From Fidelibacterota bacterium (GTDB lineage: Bacteria; Fidelibacterota; Marinisomatia; SCGC-AAA003-L08; D37C17): a DNA stretch of 35,270 nt. Shown one piece after another: positions 16,730 to 25,449 of the stretch (positions are counted from its first letter, which is position 1; each line of letters opens with the position of its first letter). The DNA lies in NCBI GenBank assembly GCA_002719095.1, contig PBGO01000005.1:5428-40697 (forward strand). The letters are read 5' to 3'. The notes under the pieces are model-generated. The model worked only from the letters and a program-made list of their open reading frames with translations, had not been told where the DNA came from and made no database searches. The translations under genes and the position numbers were made by a program.

Positions 16730-17810
16730 ATTTAGCGATATAATTTTACCTGCAATCATAATACTGCTCTCTCTGGGATTAATAATGGTTTATAGTGCCA
16801 GTTCAAGTCCCTTTTCAAATAATATATCTGGATTAACAATTTTCATAAAACAATTTAAATGGGTCTTAATAGGTTTTCTTTTTTTATTTATATGCAGTTT
16901 CATGAATCATAAGAAATTAAGAGATTTCGCTAATTTGTTGTACTTAGTGTCAATAATATTGGCCTTAGTGGCATTCGCAACAAAAAATCCAAATGCCTCA
17001 ACGGCTAGATGGTTGACATTATTTGGTACTAATATTTTCCAAACATCAGAATTTATAAAATTATCTTTGATAATTTTTACAGCATCATTCATCGCAAAAA
17101 ATAAAAGAAAAATTCACGATTTTGATTTTATGATAAAGAGGTTTTATCCATTTTTACTATTACCTCTAATAGTAATTTTATTACAACCTGATTTGAGTAC
17201 TACTCTCATTATAGGAGTTATCATATTTGCAATGTTGTTTACAGCAGGAATAGATAAAAAACAAATAAAAGTACTGTCTGGATTATTAATAGCATCTTTA
17301 ATATTTAAATTTTTATTTATGCCTGGATTGTCAGGAAAAAATAATTATCAAAATATACGATTACAAAGCTATTTAAATGGAAATGCTATTCAACAAGATA
17401 ATGCAGTTGATAGTATTATAGATGGAGGAGTATTTGGTGTTGGGTTAGGAGATAGTATGTGGAAAGGAGATCATGTTCCTGAAGCTCAAACTGATTTCAT
17501 TTATTCAGTAGTAATTTCTGAAATTGGATTATTTGGACTTTTGATTGTAACTATTTGCTTTTTTATTATTTTTATTAGAGGAATTAATGTTGTAAAAGAT
17601 TCAAGAGATTTATTTGGCATGTTCTTAGCTATGGGCATTACGTTTAATATTTTTTTCTACTATTTAGTTCATGTTGGCTATAATATAGGAATTTTACCAA
17701 CAACGGGTCTTCCTCTACCTTTTGTAAGCTACGGTGGCTCGCACACCTTATTCAATTTGTCCCAAGTTGGGCTTTTACTTAGCATAAGTAATAGGATAAA
17801 TAATGAATAA
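16722..17810 (+). CDS. ftsW: Lipid II polymerase FtsW (SEDS family)
   Basis: FtsW is the SEDS glycosyltransferase that polymerises lipid II at the septum together with FtsI. The 362-residue protein has about ten membrane helices. Family motifs are ARWLTLFGTNIFQTSEFIKL (95-114), LQPDLSTTLIIG with the conserved aspartate D157, VPEAQTDFIYSVVISEIG (252-269) and GLPLPFVSYGGSHTLFN near the end. The ATG at 16722 overlaps the murD stop by 8 bases and has GGAG at 16711-16714 as ribosome binding site. The longer frame from 16620 lies within the murD tail. It could in principle be RodA, but the setting between murD and murG is that of ftsW. Confidence 0.95.
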   Translation: MSRFSDIILPAIIILLSLGLIMVYSASSSPFSNNISGLTIFIKQFKWVLIGFLFLFICSFMNHKKLRDFANLLYLVSIILALVAFATKNPNASTARWLTLFGTNIFQTSEFIKLSLIIFTASFIAKNKRKIHDFDFMIKRFYPFLLLPLIVILLQPDLSTTLIIGVIIFAMLFTAGIDKKQIKVLSGLLIASLIFKFLFMPGLSGKNNYQNIRLQSYLNGNAIQQDNAVDSIIDGGVFGVGLGDSMWKGDHVPEAQTDFIYSVVISEIGLFGLLIVTICFFIIFIRGINVVKDSRDLFGMFLAMGITFNIFFYYLVHVGYNIGILPTTGLPLPFVSYGGSHTLFNLSQVGLLLSISNRINNE

Positions 17811-18894
17811 AAATAAAATAAAAAAAATAATTTTAACCGGAGGAGGAACCGGTGGTCATTTAATACCTTCTTTTGCGATTGCTGATAAATTAAAGGCACT
17901 TGATAAAAATTTAAAAATTAAATTTATTGGTTCAAAATGGGGAATTGAATCAAAGCTGTATAAGGACAGAAAAGAGACTTATCATTTGATCGATATAAAA
18001 GGATTTAAAAGAAAAATAAGTATTTTTTCGATTTATGAAAATATAGTTTTATTTCCAATCAGATTTGTAAAATCAATTTTACAAGTTTTAATAATTTTTA
18101 TCCAATTTAAGCCAGATGCAATAATTGGTACTGGAGGATATTCAAGCGCTGTTCCTTTACTCGTTGCAAAAATAAAAAAAGTTAAAATTTACATACAAGA
18201 GCAAAATGCAATTCCTGGATTAGTAAATAAGTTTTTTTTAAAAAGTGCAAATAAAGTTTTCTTTGGGTTTAAAAATGAATGTAATGAAAAAAAATATTAT
18301 CATTCGGGAAATCCTATCCTAAATGTTGTAGAGAATTCATTGGATAAGTCTAAAAAAAATATTGAAAATAATTTTACAATTTTCATCATTGGTGGAAGTC
18401 AAGGTTCGGTTCCAATAAATGATCATTTTTATAAAAACTATCATCATTATGTGAATGAGAATATAAAAATTATTTGGCAATGTGGTCAAAGCAACTTTAG
18501 TAAAATTAAAAAAAATATATCAAATGAAAATATTGAGTTATTAGGATTCATTCAACCAAAAGATATGAATTTATATTACAAGAAAGCAGACCTCGTAATT
18601 TGCAGGTCAGGAGCTTTAACTTTAACTGAGCTTGCTAATTATTGTGTTCCATCAATTTTGATACCTTTACCAAACTCTGCAAATAATCATCAATTTCAAA
18701 ATGCAAAGTATTTTTCTGATTACAATGCAGCAATTACAATCAATCAAAAAGAACTTAAAAAAGGAATACTAGAGAAAACATTTTTAAATATTTTGAATGA
18801 AAAGAAAAAATTAGAGAAAATGAAATTAGGTTTACAAAAAATTTCAATGAAAAATTCTGCTGAATATATATCAAAAGAGATTCTGGATTTCTAG
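17803..18894 (+). CDS. murG: UDP-GlcNAc:lipid I N-acetylglucosaminyltransferase MurG
   Basis: MurG adds GlcNAc to lipid I on the inner face of the cytoplasmic membrane, making lipid II. The 363-residue GT-B protein has TGGGTGGHLIPSFAIAD (residues 12-28), GTGGYSSAVPLLVAK, YIQEQNAIPGLVNKFF, IIGGSQGSVPIND and the donor-binding CRSGALTLTEL followed by PLPNSANNHQFQNA. All main motifs are intact. The ATG overlaps ftsW by 8 bases (ATGAATAA), and the stop is one base from the murC ATG. The distance and order (ftsW-murG-murC) match the standard dcw arrangement. Confidence 0.96.
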   Translation: MNKNKIKKIILTGGGTGGHLIPSFAIADKLKALDKNLKIKFIGSKWGIESKLYKDRKETYHLIDIKGFKRKISIFSIYENIVLFPIRFVKSILQVLIIFIQFKPDAIIGTGGYSSAVPLLVAKIKKVKIYIQEQNAIPGLVNKFFLKSANKVFFGFKNECNEKKYYHSGNPILNVVENSLDKSKKNIENNFTIFIIGGSQGSVPINDHFYKNYHHYVNENIKIIWQCGQSNFSKIKKNISNENIELLGFIQPKDMNLYYKKADLVICRSGALTLTELANYCVPSILIPLPNSANNHQFQNAKYFSDYNAAITINQKELKKGILEKTFLNILNEKKKLEKMKLGLQKISMKNSAEYISKEILDF

Positions 18895-18895
18895 T

Positions 18896-20275
18896 ATGTT
18901 TAATGATAAAATAAATAACATACATTTTATAGGAATTGGAGGAATCGGTATGAGTGGAATGGCCGAATTATTATTTAGAGATGGTTATTCAATTTCTGGT
19001 ACTGATTTAACTGAAAATGATAGGACTGAACATTTAAGAAAGATCGGTATAAATATTTCAATAGGTCATTCTGAAAAAAATATCGAAAATTCTAATTTAG
19101 TTGTTTATTCGTCGGCAGTAAAAGATGACAATGTTGAAATAATAGCTGCTAAAAAAGTTAATATACCTGTCATAAAAAGAGCAGAGATGCTTTCCGAAAT
19201 TGTCAGTATTAAAAAAACTAGTATTGGAATCGCAGGGACGCATGGAAAAACCACAACTTGTTCAATGGTTGGTAATATTTTACATCATTCGAAGAAAGAT
19301 CCCACAATGATAATCGGTGGTATTGTCAAAAATTTTGAAACAAATAATGTTTCGGGAGATGGGGATATAATTGTTGTAGAGGCAGATGAATATGATAAAT
19401 CATTTTTATCATTGAAACCAACTATTGCTGTTATAAATAATATTGAAGAAGAACATTTAGATTGTTATTCAAATATATCAGAGTTAAAAAAATCATTTGA
19501 GATTTTTATTAATAATATTCCATTTTATGGGTTTGTTTTGATTAATGCTGATGATTCAAATATTGAATCAATAATCCCAAATATAAAAAGACCAATGATA
19601 AAATTTAGTCTCAATGGAAAAGGTGACTATAATGCTGAAAATATTTCGTTTAATAAGAATCGAACAAGCTTTGATTTGTTTTATCATGGTGAAAAAATTT
19701 CTTTTATTGAATTATCTGTTCCAGGATACCATAATGTATATAATGCATTATCTAGCATAGCCATATGCAGAGAATTAAATATACCAATTCAAACTATAGC
19801 TAAATCATTTCTTCAGTTTAAAGGTGTTAGGAGGAGATTTGATATAAAATATAATAAAAGTGATAAAATTTATATTGATGATTATGCTCATCATCCTACT
19901 GAAGTCGAGGTAACAATTGATGCCGCTAAAAAAGGATGGCCTGATAAACGAATAATTTCAATATTTCAACCACATCTATTTTCAAGAACAAAAATTTTTT
20001 TCAAAAAGTTTGCTAGAGCATTAGAAAACAGTGACAAAATAATCCTGTTAGATATTTATGGAGCCCGTGAAAATAAAATTAAGGGTGTAACATCGGAATT
20101 AATTTTTAGAGAGCTAAAGAATCATTGTTATGACTCAAAAATTTTAACAACAAAAAATAGTATTAAGGAATCATTGAAAAAAATTTATACTGGAAATGAA
20201 TTGATTATTACTATGGGCGCTGGAAATTTACATACAGAATCAGATAATATTATAAGTGTAATTGAAAATGAATAA
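18896..20275 (+). CDS. murC: UDP-MurNAc--L-alanine ligase MurC
   Basis: MurC adds the first amino acid, L-alanine, to UDP-MurNAc. The 459-residue protein starts with IHFIGIGGIGMSGMAELL (UDP-binding, residues 9-26). It has the ATP loop GTHGKTTT (114-121), VEADEYDKSF, NNIEEEHLDCY, GVRRRFD and IDDYAHHPTEV, then IISIFQPHLFSRTK. These are the standard MurC motifs in order. It starts one base after the murG stop and overlaps murB by 8 bases. The ligases murC, murD, murE and murF are all present in the cluster, but no ddl (D-Ala-D-Ala ligase) is seen between murB and ftsQ, so ddl must lie elsewhere. Confidence 0.96.
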   Translation: MFNDKINNIHFIGIGGIGMSGMAELLFRDGYSISGTDLTENDRTEHLRKIGINISIGHSEKNIENSNLVVYSSAVKDDNVEIIAAKKVNIPVIKRAEMLSEIVSIKKTSIGIAGTHGKTTTCSMVGNILHHSKKDPTMIIGGIVKNFETNNVSGDGDIIVVEADEYDKSFLSLKPTIAVINNIEEEHLDCYSNISELKKSFEIFINNIPFYGFVLINADDSNIESIIPNIKRPMIKFSLNGKGDYNAENISFNKNRTSFDLFYHGEKISFIELSVPGYHNVYNALSSIAICRELNIPIQTIAKSFLQFKGVRRRFDIKYNKSDKIYIDDYAHHPTEVEVTIDAAKKGWPDKRIISIFQPHLFSRTKIFFKKFARALENSDKIILLDIYGARENKIKGVTSELIFRELKNHCYDSKILTTKNSIKESLKKIYTGNELIITMGAGNLHTESDNIISVIENE

Positions 20276-21185
20276 AAAAAATCAGGATTATTTAATGAAA
20301 AAATTTCCAGAAATATCATTTCAGAATGAGTCACTAAGAAAACATTCAAGTTTCGGTATTGGTGGAGAGGCAAAAGTTTTCATGTTACCAAAAAACGAAA
20401 AAGAATTAATTCAAATTTTACAATATGTCAACAAAGAAAATATAAATGTTTTCTTTAGTGGTTCAGGTTCAAATATACTTTACAGTGATGATGGGTTTGA
20501 TGGTTTGATTATATCTCTTAAAAACGCATTTAAAAATTTGCAGATTTCAGATGATGGTCAAATTCTTGCTGGAGCAGGAGTAATTTTAGTAAAAATGGTT
20601 TCAAAAGCTATTAAAAAAAATATTGAAGGATTAGAAAGTTTAGCTGGTGTTCCAGGAACTTTAGGTGGTGCTTTATTTATGAATGCGGGTGCTTATGGTG
20701 CAGAAATATCAAATTATTTCATTTCAGCTAAATTTTTAGATCTTGATGGAAATACTAAAATTATTCAAAATCGTGATGTTTCATTTAGTTATAGAGCATC
20801 CTCATTTCCAAAAAAACATATTTTGATTGAAGCAAACTTTAAATGCAATGTTGGTAAGAAAGAAAATATAATAGATAACAGAAATAAGTTCTCAAATTCA
20901 AGAAAGAATAGTCAACCACTTCAATACAGATCTGCAGGAAGCATTTTCAAAAATCCTATTGATAATTACGCAGCTGGATATTTAATAGAAAAAGCTGGCC
21001 TTAAGGGTATGGTGAAAGGGAATGCGATGATATCAGATAAACATGCAAATTTTATTATAAATCTTGGTGGGGCCTCTTCAAATGATATTATTTATTTAAT
21101 AGATAAAGTACGTGAAAAAGTATTCAAAAAATTCAATGTAAATCTTGAGCTTGAAATAAAACTAGTTGGATTTAAAAATGGATAG
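20268..21185 (+). CDS. murB: UDP-N-acetylenolpyruvoylglucosamine reductase MurB
   Basis: MurB is the FAD-dependent reductase that makes UDP-MurNAc from enolpyruvyl-UDP-GlcNAc. The 305-residue protein has the FAD-binding FFSGSGSNILYSDDGFDG (62-79), GLESLAGVPGTLGGALFMNA (121-140), SYRASSF (174-180) and RSAGSIFKNP (221-230), with the proton-donating serine at S225. The final segment LELEIKLVG carries the conserved glutamate region. The length and the SAGSIFKNP form suggest a type II MurB. I preferred the ATG at 20268 (8-base overlap with murC) to a TTG at 20262. An internal ATG at 20295 is also possible. It overlaps the ftsQ-like gene by 8 bases. Confidence 0.95.
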   Translation: MNKKNQDYLMKKFPEISFQNESLRKHSSFGIGGEAKVFMLPKNEKELIQILQYVNKENINVFFSGSGSNILYSDDGFDGLIISLKNAFKNLQISDDGQILAGAGVILVKMVSKAIKKNIEGLESLAGVPGTLGGALFMNAGAYGAEISNYFISAKFLDLDGNTKIIQNRDVSFSYRASSFPKKHILIEANFKCNVGKKENIIDNRNKFSNSRKNSQPLQYRSAGSIFKNPIDNYAAGYLIEKAGLKGMVKGNAMISDKHANFIINLGGASSNDIIYLIDKVREKVFKKFNVNLELEIKLVGFKNG

Positions 21186-21918
21186 AACTGCACAAAATAG
21201 AATTTTTAATTGTTGCTATTTTTTTACTCTTTTGGTTTCTGCGTATTTTTTATCTCTAGATTTTTATAGTTTTTTAAATGTAAAAAAAGATATCAAGATT
21301 TCTAGCTATAATCTTTTAAATACAGAAATATATGGTAATCATTTTTTACCTAATGTTGAGGTTTTAAAAAAGATAAATAAGGATATTGGATACGAGAACG
21401 ATTATGATTATCTAATTGAAACCTTCAAGACAGTACAGATATCTGAAAATAACAGTGTAGTAATAATCAATGAAAATGAGCCGCTATTTTGTGATTATAG
21501 TAATATTTATTTTTCTGGTGATAAGTACTTACATATTGATAAAGATATTGAAAACAAGCAGGACTTAGTTTTTGTAGATATATATTCAAAAAATAAAAGT
21601 GATTACAAAACTGGATTGAAAAGAATAGAGTCTTTCATTAGTTACCTTAAAAACAAACAAAATGAGATTCATAAAATTCTTGAACGGATTGAGATTGATG
21701 AAGATAGTTTTTTATCAATTTATTTAAAAGGTTGTAAGGTAAAAATGTTCAAAATCTATCATACATACTCAAATATAAATTTGAATAAAATGAAGAAAAA
21801 AATAAGTATTTTCTCATTGTTTTTAAAAAACGAAGAACTAAATATCGAGTCTTTAAAAGAAGTAAATTTAAGTATGGAAGACGATGGATTGATTATATGG
21901 CAAGAAAGATTAAACTAA
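21178..21918 (+). CDS. ftsQ: FtsQ-like division protein (assigned mainly by position)
   Basis: This 246-residue protein has a short cytoplasmic N-terminus, one membrane helix at about residues 9-27, and a periplasmic part of about 215 residues with alternating short strands and helices. The first 80 periplasmic residues (KKDIKISSYNLLN to VVIINENEPLF) look like the POTRA-then-beta arrangement of FtsQ, including a VQISENNSVVIINENEP stretch. Sequence similarity is too low to be sure. It sits exactly where ftsQ belongs, between murB and ftsA, overlaps murB by 8 bases and lies 12 bases before ftsA. FtsQ links early and late divisome proteins at the septum. Confidence 0.65.
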   Translation: MDRTAQNRIFNCCYFFTLLVSAYFLSLDFYSFLNVKKDIKISSYNLLNTEIYGNHFLPNVEVLKKINKDIGYENDYDYLIETFKTVQISENNSVVIINENEPLFCDYSNIYFSGDKYLHIDKDIENKQDLVFVDIYSKNKSDYKTGLKRIESFISYLKNKQNEIHKILERIEIDEDSFLSIYLKGCKVKMFKIYHTYSNINLNKMKKKISIFSLFLKNEELNIESLKEVNLSMEDDGLIIWQERLN

Positions 21919-21930
21919 TTTGAGGAATTT

Positions 21931-23172
21931 ATGAATCAAAAAAATACAATTTGTTGCATTGATGTTGGTACAACTAAAATTGTAGCGATTATAGCTGAAT
22001 TTGATGATACCGGTAAGTTTTCAATTGTTGGAATTGGCGAAAGTAAATCAAATGGTTTGGAGAGGGGTGTTATTGTAAATATTAAGGATACAATTCAGTC
22101 TTTAGACCTGGCTATTTCAAAAGCCCATGAACAATCTGGATACGATGTAGAATCTGTTTATGTTGGTATATCAGGTGATCATATTAATGGTATGAATGCA
22201 ACAGGTATTGTATCTGTTTGTGATAGCAATAATGGACAGTTCGGAAGTGTTATTGATTTAGATGACAAGAAAAAAGTTCTTGAAAGCGCACAAGCTATGG
22301 CGCTTTCAGGAGATCGCAGAATACTTCATGTCTTATCAAAGCATTATGCAGTTGATGAAAGAAATAACATTGAAGACCCCGTAGGTTTAACAGGCAGTAA
22401 GCTACAAGCTGAAGTCCACTTAATTACAAGTTCTTTAAGAACAGAAAATGATTTTAAAACTTGTTTTGATTCTTTAGATATTGAAGTTGAAGCATTTGTA
22501 CTAGAACCCTTAGCATCTTCATATTCAATTCTTAGTAGAGATGAAAAGAAACTTGGTTCAATAATGATTGATATTGGTGGGGGTACAACAGATGTTGTCA
22601 TATGGGAAGAAGGAGGTATTACAAATACGAAAATAATACCTTTAGGTGGAGAAATTATTACAAAAGATATTGCAAGAGTTTTAGGTTGTACAATTAGTAA
22701 TGCAGAAGCACTTAAAATTAGTAATGGCTCAGCAATAAGTATCAATGATCAAGAAGAAATAGTAATTGAAGATATAGAAAATCAAATGATTAAAACTACA
22801 TCTTCTCTCCTATCATCAATAATTGAACAAAGAGTTAAAGAAATTTTAAACGAAGTTAAATATGAAATTGAATCAAGAACTCAAATTGCTAATCTTAGTT
22901 TTGGAATTATATTAACTGGTGGAGGATCTCAATTGAGGAATATATCGAAATTAGCTGAAAAAATTTTTAACTCTAGGGTTAGAATTGGCAAACCTTCAAA
23001 TGACCTCGATTCAATTGATGAAACAATTATTAATCCAAAATACTCAACCGCAATTGGTATAATACAGTACGCAATTGACCACATAGACGAACTAAGAGAA
23101 AATGAAATTAATACAAGTTTAGGTATGATTAAAAATTTTTTTAAAACTGTAAAAGAATTATTTAAAAATTAA
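21931..23172 (+). CDS. ftsA: Cell division protein FtsA
   Basis: FtsA is the actin-like ATPase that anchors FtsZ filaments to the membrane. The 413-residue protein has the phosphate-1 motif CIDVGTTKIVAII (D11), the FtsA-specific 1C subdomain (about 85-165, including HINGMNATGIV), phosphate-2 MIDIGGGTTDVVIW (212-225) and the adenosine-binding ILTGGGSQL. The C-terminus (GMIKNFFKTVKELFKN) is an amphipathic helix, as expected for the membrane-targeting sequence. The ATG is preceded by GAGGA at 21922-21926, one of the clearest ribosome binding sites in the cluster, after a 12-base gap. This suggests that its translation is less coupled than that of the upstream mur genes. Confidence 0.96.
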   Translation: MNQKNTICCIDVGTTKIVAIIAEFDDTGKFSIVGIGESKSNGLERGVIVNIKDTIQSLDLAISKAHEQSGYDVESVYVGISGDHINGMNATGIVSVCDSNNGQFGSVIDLDDKKKVLESAQAMALSGDRRILHVLSKHYAVDERNNIEDPVGLTGSKLQAEVHLITSSLRTENDFKTCFDSLDIEVEAFVLEPLASSYSILSRDEKKLGSIMIDIGGGTTDVVIWEEGGITNTKIIPLGGEIITKDIARVLGCTISNAEALKISNGSAISINDQEEIVIEDIENQMIKTTSSLLSSIIEQRVKEILNEVKYEIESRTQIANLSFGIILTGGGSQLRNISKLAEKIFNSRVRIGKPSNDLDSIDETIINPKYSTAIGIIQYAIDHIDELRENEINTSLGMIKNFFKTVKELFKN

Positions 23173-23187
23173 ATAAAGGAGAAAAAC

Positions 23188-24417
23188 ATGTTAATAGAAC
23201 CAAGTGATTTTAGAGACCAGAGAGCAAAAATATACATTGTTGGTGTTGGAGGAGCTGGTGGTAATGCTGTAAATAGAATGATTGACGAGGGAATGAATAA
23301 TGTAGATTTTGTTGCATTGAATACTGATGCTCAAGATTTAGAGCAAAATAATTCGCAAATTAAATTACAAATTGGTAAAGAATTGACTTCAGGTTTGGGT
23401 GCTGGCGCAGATCCAGTAATTGGTAAGAAAGCCATTGAAGAAAATAAGGAAGTAATAGCATCAACTATACAAGAAGCAGATATGGTATTTATTGCTGCAG
23501 GAATGGGAGGAGGTACTGGTACAGGAGCAGCTCCTGAAATAGCAAAAATTGCAAGGGAGAATGGTGCATTAACCATTGGTATTGTAACGAAACCATTTAG
23601 ATTTGAAGGTCCAAAAAGAATGAAAAGAGCTCTTGATGGAATAGTTGAGTTAAAAAAGAATTGTGATACGCTACTTGTTATTCCAAATGAAATCTTACTG
23701 AATATTATTGATCCTGATACAACAGTTAATGAGTCATTTACACTTGCAGATAGTGTTCTTAAACAAGCTGCAAAAGGTATATCAGAACTTATTAATAATT
23801 CTGGTGATATTAATACTGATTTCGCGGATGTTAGAGCAACAATGGAGAATATGGGAGATGCTATAATGGGTACTGGGGTAGCCTCTGGTGAAGAGAGAGC
23901 TGTATTAGCAGCACAGCAGGCTATTAATTCTCCTCTTCTACAAGATACAAGTATTAAAGGAGCAAAAAATCTACTTCTACATATTTCAGGTCCTAGCGAT
24001 ATGAAAATGAACGAAATGGTTTCTGCTTCGAATATTATTTATGAAGAGGCTGGAGAAGATGTTAATGTCATTTTTGGTTGTAGTACTGACAGTAATCTTG
24101 ATGAAAGACAGGAAATTCACATAACTGTTGTAGCAACAGGAATCAATAATTCTGAAACTATAATTGACGAAGAAAAAGTTTACAAAGGTCATAATCAGAC
24201 AACAAATTATTTTGATAAAAAATCAAAAGAGCATTCAGCTCAAAATATTATAATCAATGATTCCAATGAAGAATCTGAAAATAATGTTATTGATAAAAGC
24301 GAGGATGATTATGAATTAGATTTTAATTCTGATAATATCAAAAAAAGTGATGATACAATGTTAAAATTTGGGGATGATGATATTGATATTCCAACTTTTT
24401 TACGAAATAGTAATTAG
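23188..24417 (+). CDS. ftsZ: Cell division protein FtsZ
   Basis: FtsZ is the tubulin-like GTPase that forms the division ring. The 409-residue protein has GVGGAGGNAVNRMID (19-33), NTDAQDL, the tubulin signature GGGTGTGAAPEIAK (107-120) and FADVRATMENMGDAIMG. The GTPase core ends near residue 320, followed by an acidic, disordered-looking linker rich in D, E, N and S. The final DDIDIPTFLRN is the conserved C-terminal peptide that binds FtsA. A strong AAGGAG (23176-23181) lies six bases from the ATG, fitting high expression. The gene ends in an inverted repeat shared with the convergent RodZ-like gene. Confidence 0.97.
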   Translation: MLIEPSDFRDQRAKIYIVGVGGAGGNAVNRMIDEGMNNVDFVALNTDAQDLEQNNSQIKLQIGKELTSGLGAGADPVIGKKAIEENKEVIASTIQEADMVFIAAGMGGGTGTGAAPEIAKIARENGALTIGIVTKPFRFEGPKRMKRALDGIVELKKNCDTLLVIPNEILLNIIDPDTTVNESFTLADSVLKQAAKGISELINNSGDINTDFADVRATMENMGDAIMGTGVASGEERAVLAAQQAINSPLLQDTSIKGAKNLLLHISGPSDMKMNEMVSASNIIYEEAGEDVNVIFGCSTDSNLDERQEIHITVVATGINNSETIIDEEKVYKGHNQTTNYFDKKSKEHSAQNIIINDSNEESENNVIDKSEDDYELDFNSDNIKKSDDTMLKFGDDDIDIPTFLRNSN

Positions 24418-24433
24418 CTAGCTGAGCTAATTA
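24411..24433. terminator. Inverted repeat at the convergent ftsZ / RodZ-like stops, possible bidirectional terminator
   Basis: TAATTAGCT (24411-24419) and AGCTAATTA (24425-24433) form a perfect 9-bp stem with a 5-base loop. The repeat contains both stop codons: TAG of ftsZ at 24415-24417 and TAA of the minus-strand gene at 24414-24416. No long T-run follows on either strand, so factor-independent termination would be weak. The symmetry fits a shared end for the two units, but the function is inferred. Confidence 0.5.
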
Positions 24434-24842
24434 TTAGAAATATCGAGATTATTATAAGTATTACAATCGAAGTAATAATTAATTCTCTATTATTTTTGAA
24501 AGTATCTGAATCAATGAATGATTGAGAAGAAGATGTTTCCGAATTATTTTTTTCATTATCTTCTTGCTCAGCTATAAAGTTGTCAGATTTTTTTTTGTGC
24601 CCAAAAATAAAAATCTCTAGTTCATCAAGTATTGATTTGGAATCAATTTCAATATAATCACAATAAGATCTCAAGAAAAGACGAGTATAAACTGTAGGCA
24701 AAACATCAAAATCGCCGTTTTCAAGTGATTCTAAATAAGATATATTGATTTTTGTATATTCAGAAATTTCTTTCAAGCTGATTTGTTTTGTTTTTCTAGT
24801 TTCTTTTAGTATATCATAAAAATTTTGGTTTTCTTGATTCAT
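24414..24842 (-). CDS. RodZ-like HTH membrane protein, short form without periplasmic domain
   Basis: This 142-residue protein has a Cro/C1-type helix-turn-helix domain at about residues 8-75 (LKETRKTKQISLKEISEYTKI, YLESLENGDFDVLPT, YTRLFLRSYCDYI). This is the HTH_25 pattern of RodZ, the MreB-binding cell-shape protein. A polar, acidic linker (82-118) leads to a single membrane helix at 120-140, where the protein ends. RodZ normally continues into a periplasmic domain of roughly 100-200 residues, which is missing here. The stop lies in the inverted repeat shared with ftsZ, with no sign of a frameshift fragment downstream. It lies 46 bases after maf on the same strand. It could act in cell shape or as a membrane-bound regulator. 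Confidence 0.7.
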   Translation of the reverse strand: MNQENQNFYDILKETRKTKQISLKEISEYTKINISYLESLENGDFDVLPTVYTRLFLRSYCDYIEIDSKSILDELEIFIFGHKKKSDNFIAEQEDNEKNNSETSSSQSFIDSDTFKNNRELIITSIVILIIISIFLIISSAS

Positions 24843-24888
24843 TTTTAACTCTCTCTTTTGCTTTAATATATAATTATTTATTTATTTC

Positions 24889-25449
24889 TTAAATGATTTT
24901 TAATTTCTTTAAACAGTTATAAACTCTTGAAACAGGTAATCCTATAATATTTTCATAATTACCAACAATGTAATCAACGAAAATCATGCTTTCATCTTGT
25001 ATTCCATAACTCCCAGATTTATCATATGGCTTATTTTTTTTTATATAGGTTTGGATATCATCTTTACTAATTTCAAAAAACTTTACAGTTGTTTTCTCAA
25101 CAAAATTAATTTCAAAATTACTTGAAATGATTGATATTCCAGTATAAACATTATGTTTTTTTCCGCTAAGTGTTCTTAACATATTGTAAGCTTCTTTAAA
25201 ATCAGAAGGCTTTTCTAAAATTTCATTATCAATCTCAACAATAGTATCTGCTCCAATGATTGTACTATCATTAAATTTTACAAGTACACTTTTTGCTTTA
25301 GCATTCGCAAGTTTCTGGCAATATTTTTTGGGATCTTTGATTAAGTATTTAGATTCATCAAGTTTTGAATCTTCAATTTTAAATGTAATATTCATTTTTT
25401 TTAAAAGTTGGGCTCTTCGTGGACTTTTTGATGCTAAGATTAGATTCAT
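24889..25449 (-). CDS. maf: Maf family nucleoside triphosphate pyrophosphatase (YhdE-like)
   Basis: Maf proteins hydrolyse nucleoside triphosphates such as dTTP and UTP (and modified forms) to monophosphates and are linked to cell-division arrest. The 186-residue protein starts with the diagnostic LILASKSPRRAQLL. It has IIGADTIVEIDNEILEKP (65-81, with D68 as the conserved acid), LRTLSGKKHNVYTGI and GSYGIQDESMIFVDYIVGNYENIIGLP. All family motifs are intact; the motif pattern resembles the dTTP/UTP (YhdE) group, though this is not certain. The ATG overlaps the upstream C25 peptidase stop by 4 bases (ATGA), so the two are probably translated from one message. Confidence 0.93.
   Translation of the reverse strand: MNLILASKSPRRAQLLKKMNITFKIEDSKLDESKYLIKDPKKYCQKLANAKAKSVLVKFNDSTIIGADTIVEIDNEILEKPSDFKEAYNMLRTLSGKKHNVYTGISIISSNFEINFVEKTTVKFFEISKDDIQTYIKKNKPYDKSGSYGIQDESMIFVDYIVGNYENIIGLPVSRVYNCLKKLKII

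Noticed and set aside
22344-22745. 133-codon minus-strand open frame opposite ftsA
   Set aside because: It is the complement of a well-conserved gene, has no ribosome binding site or recognisable domain, and looks like a shadow frame.
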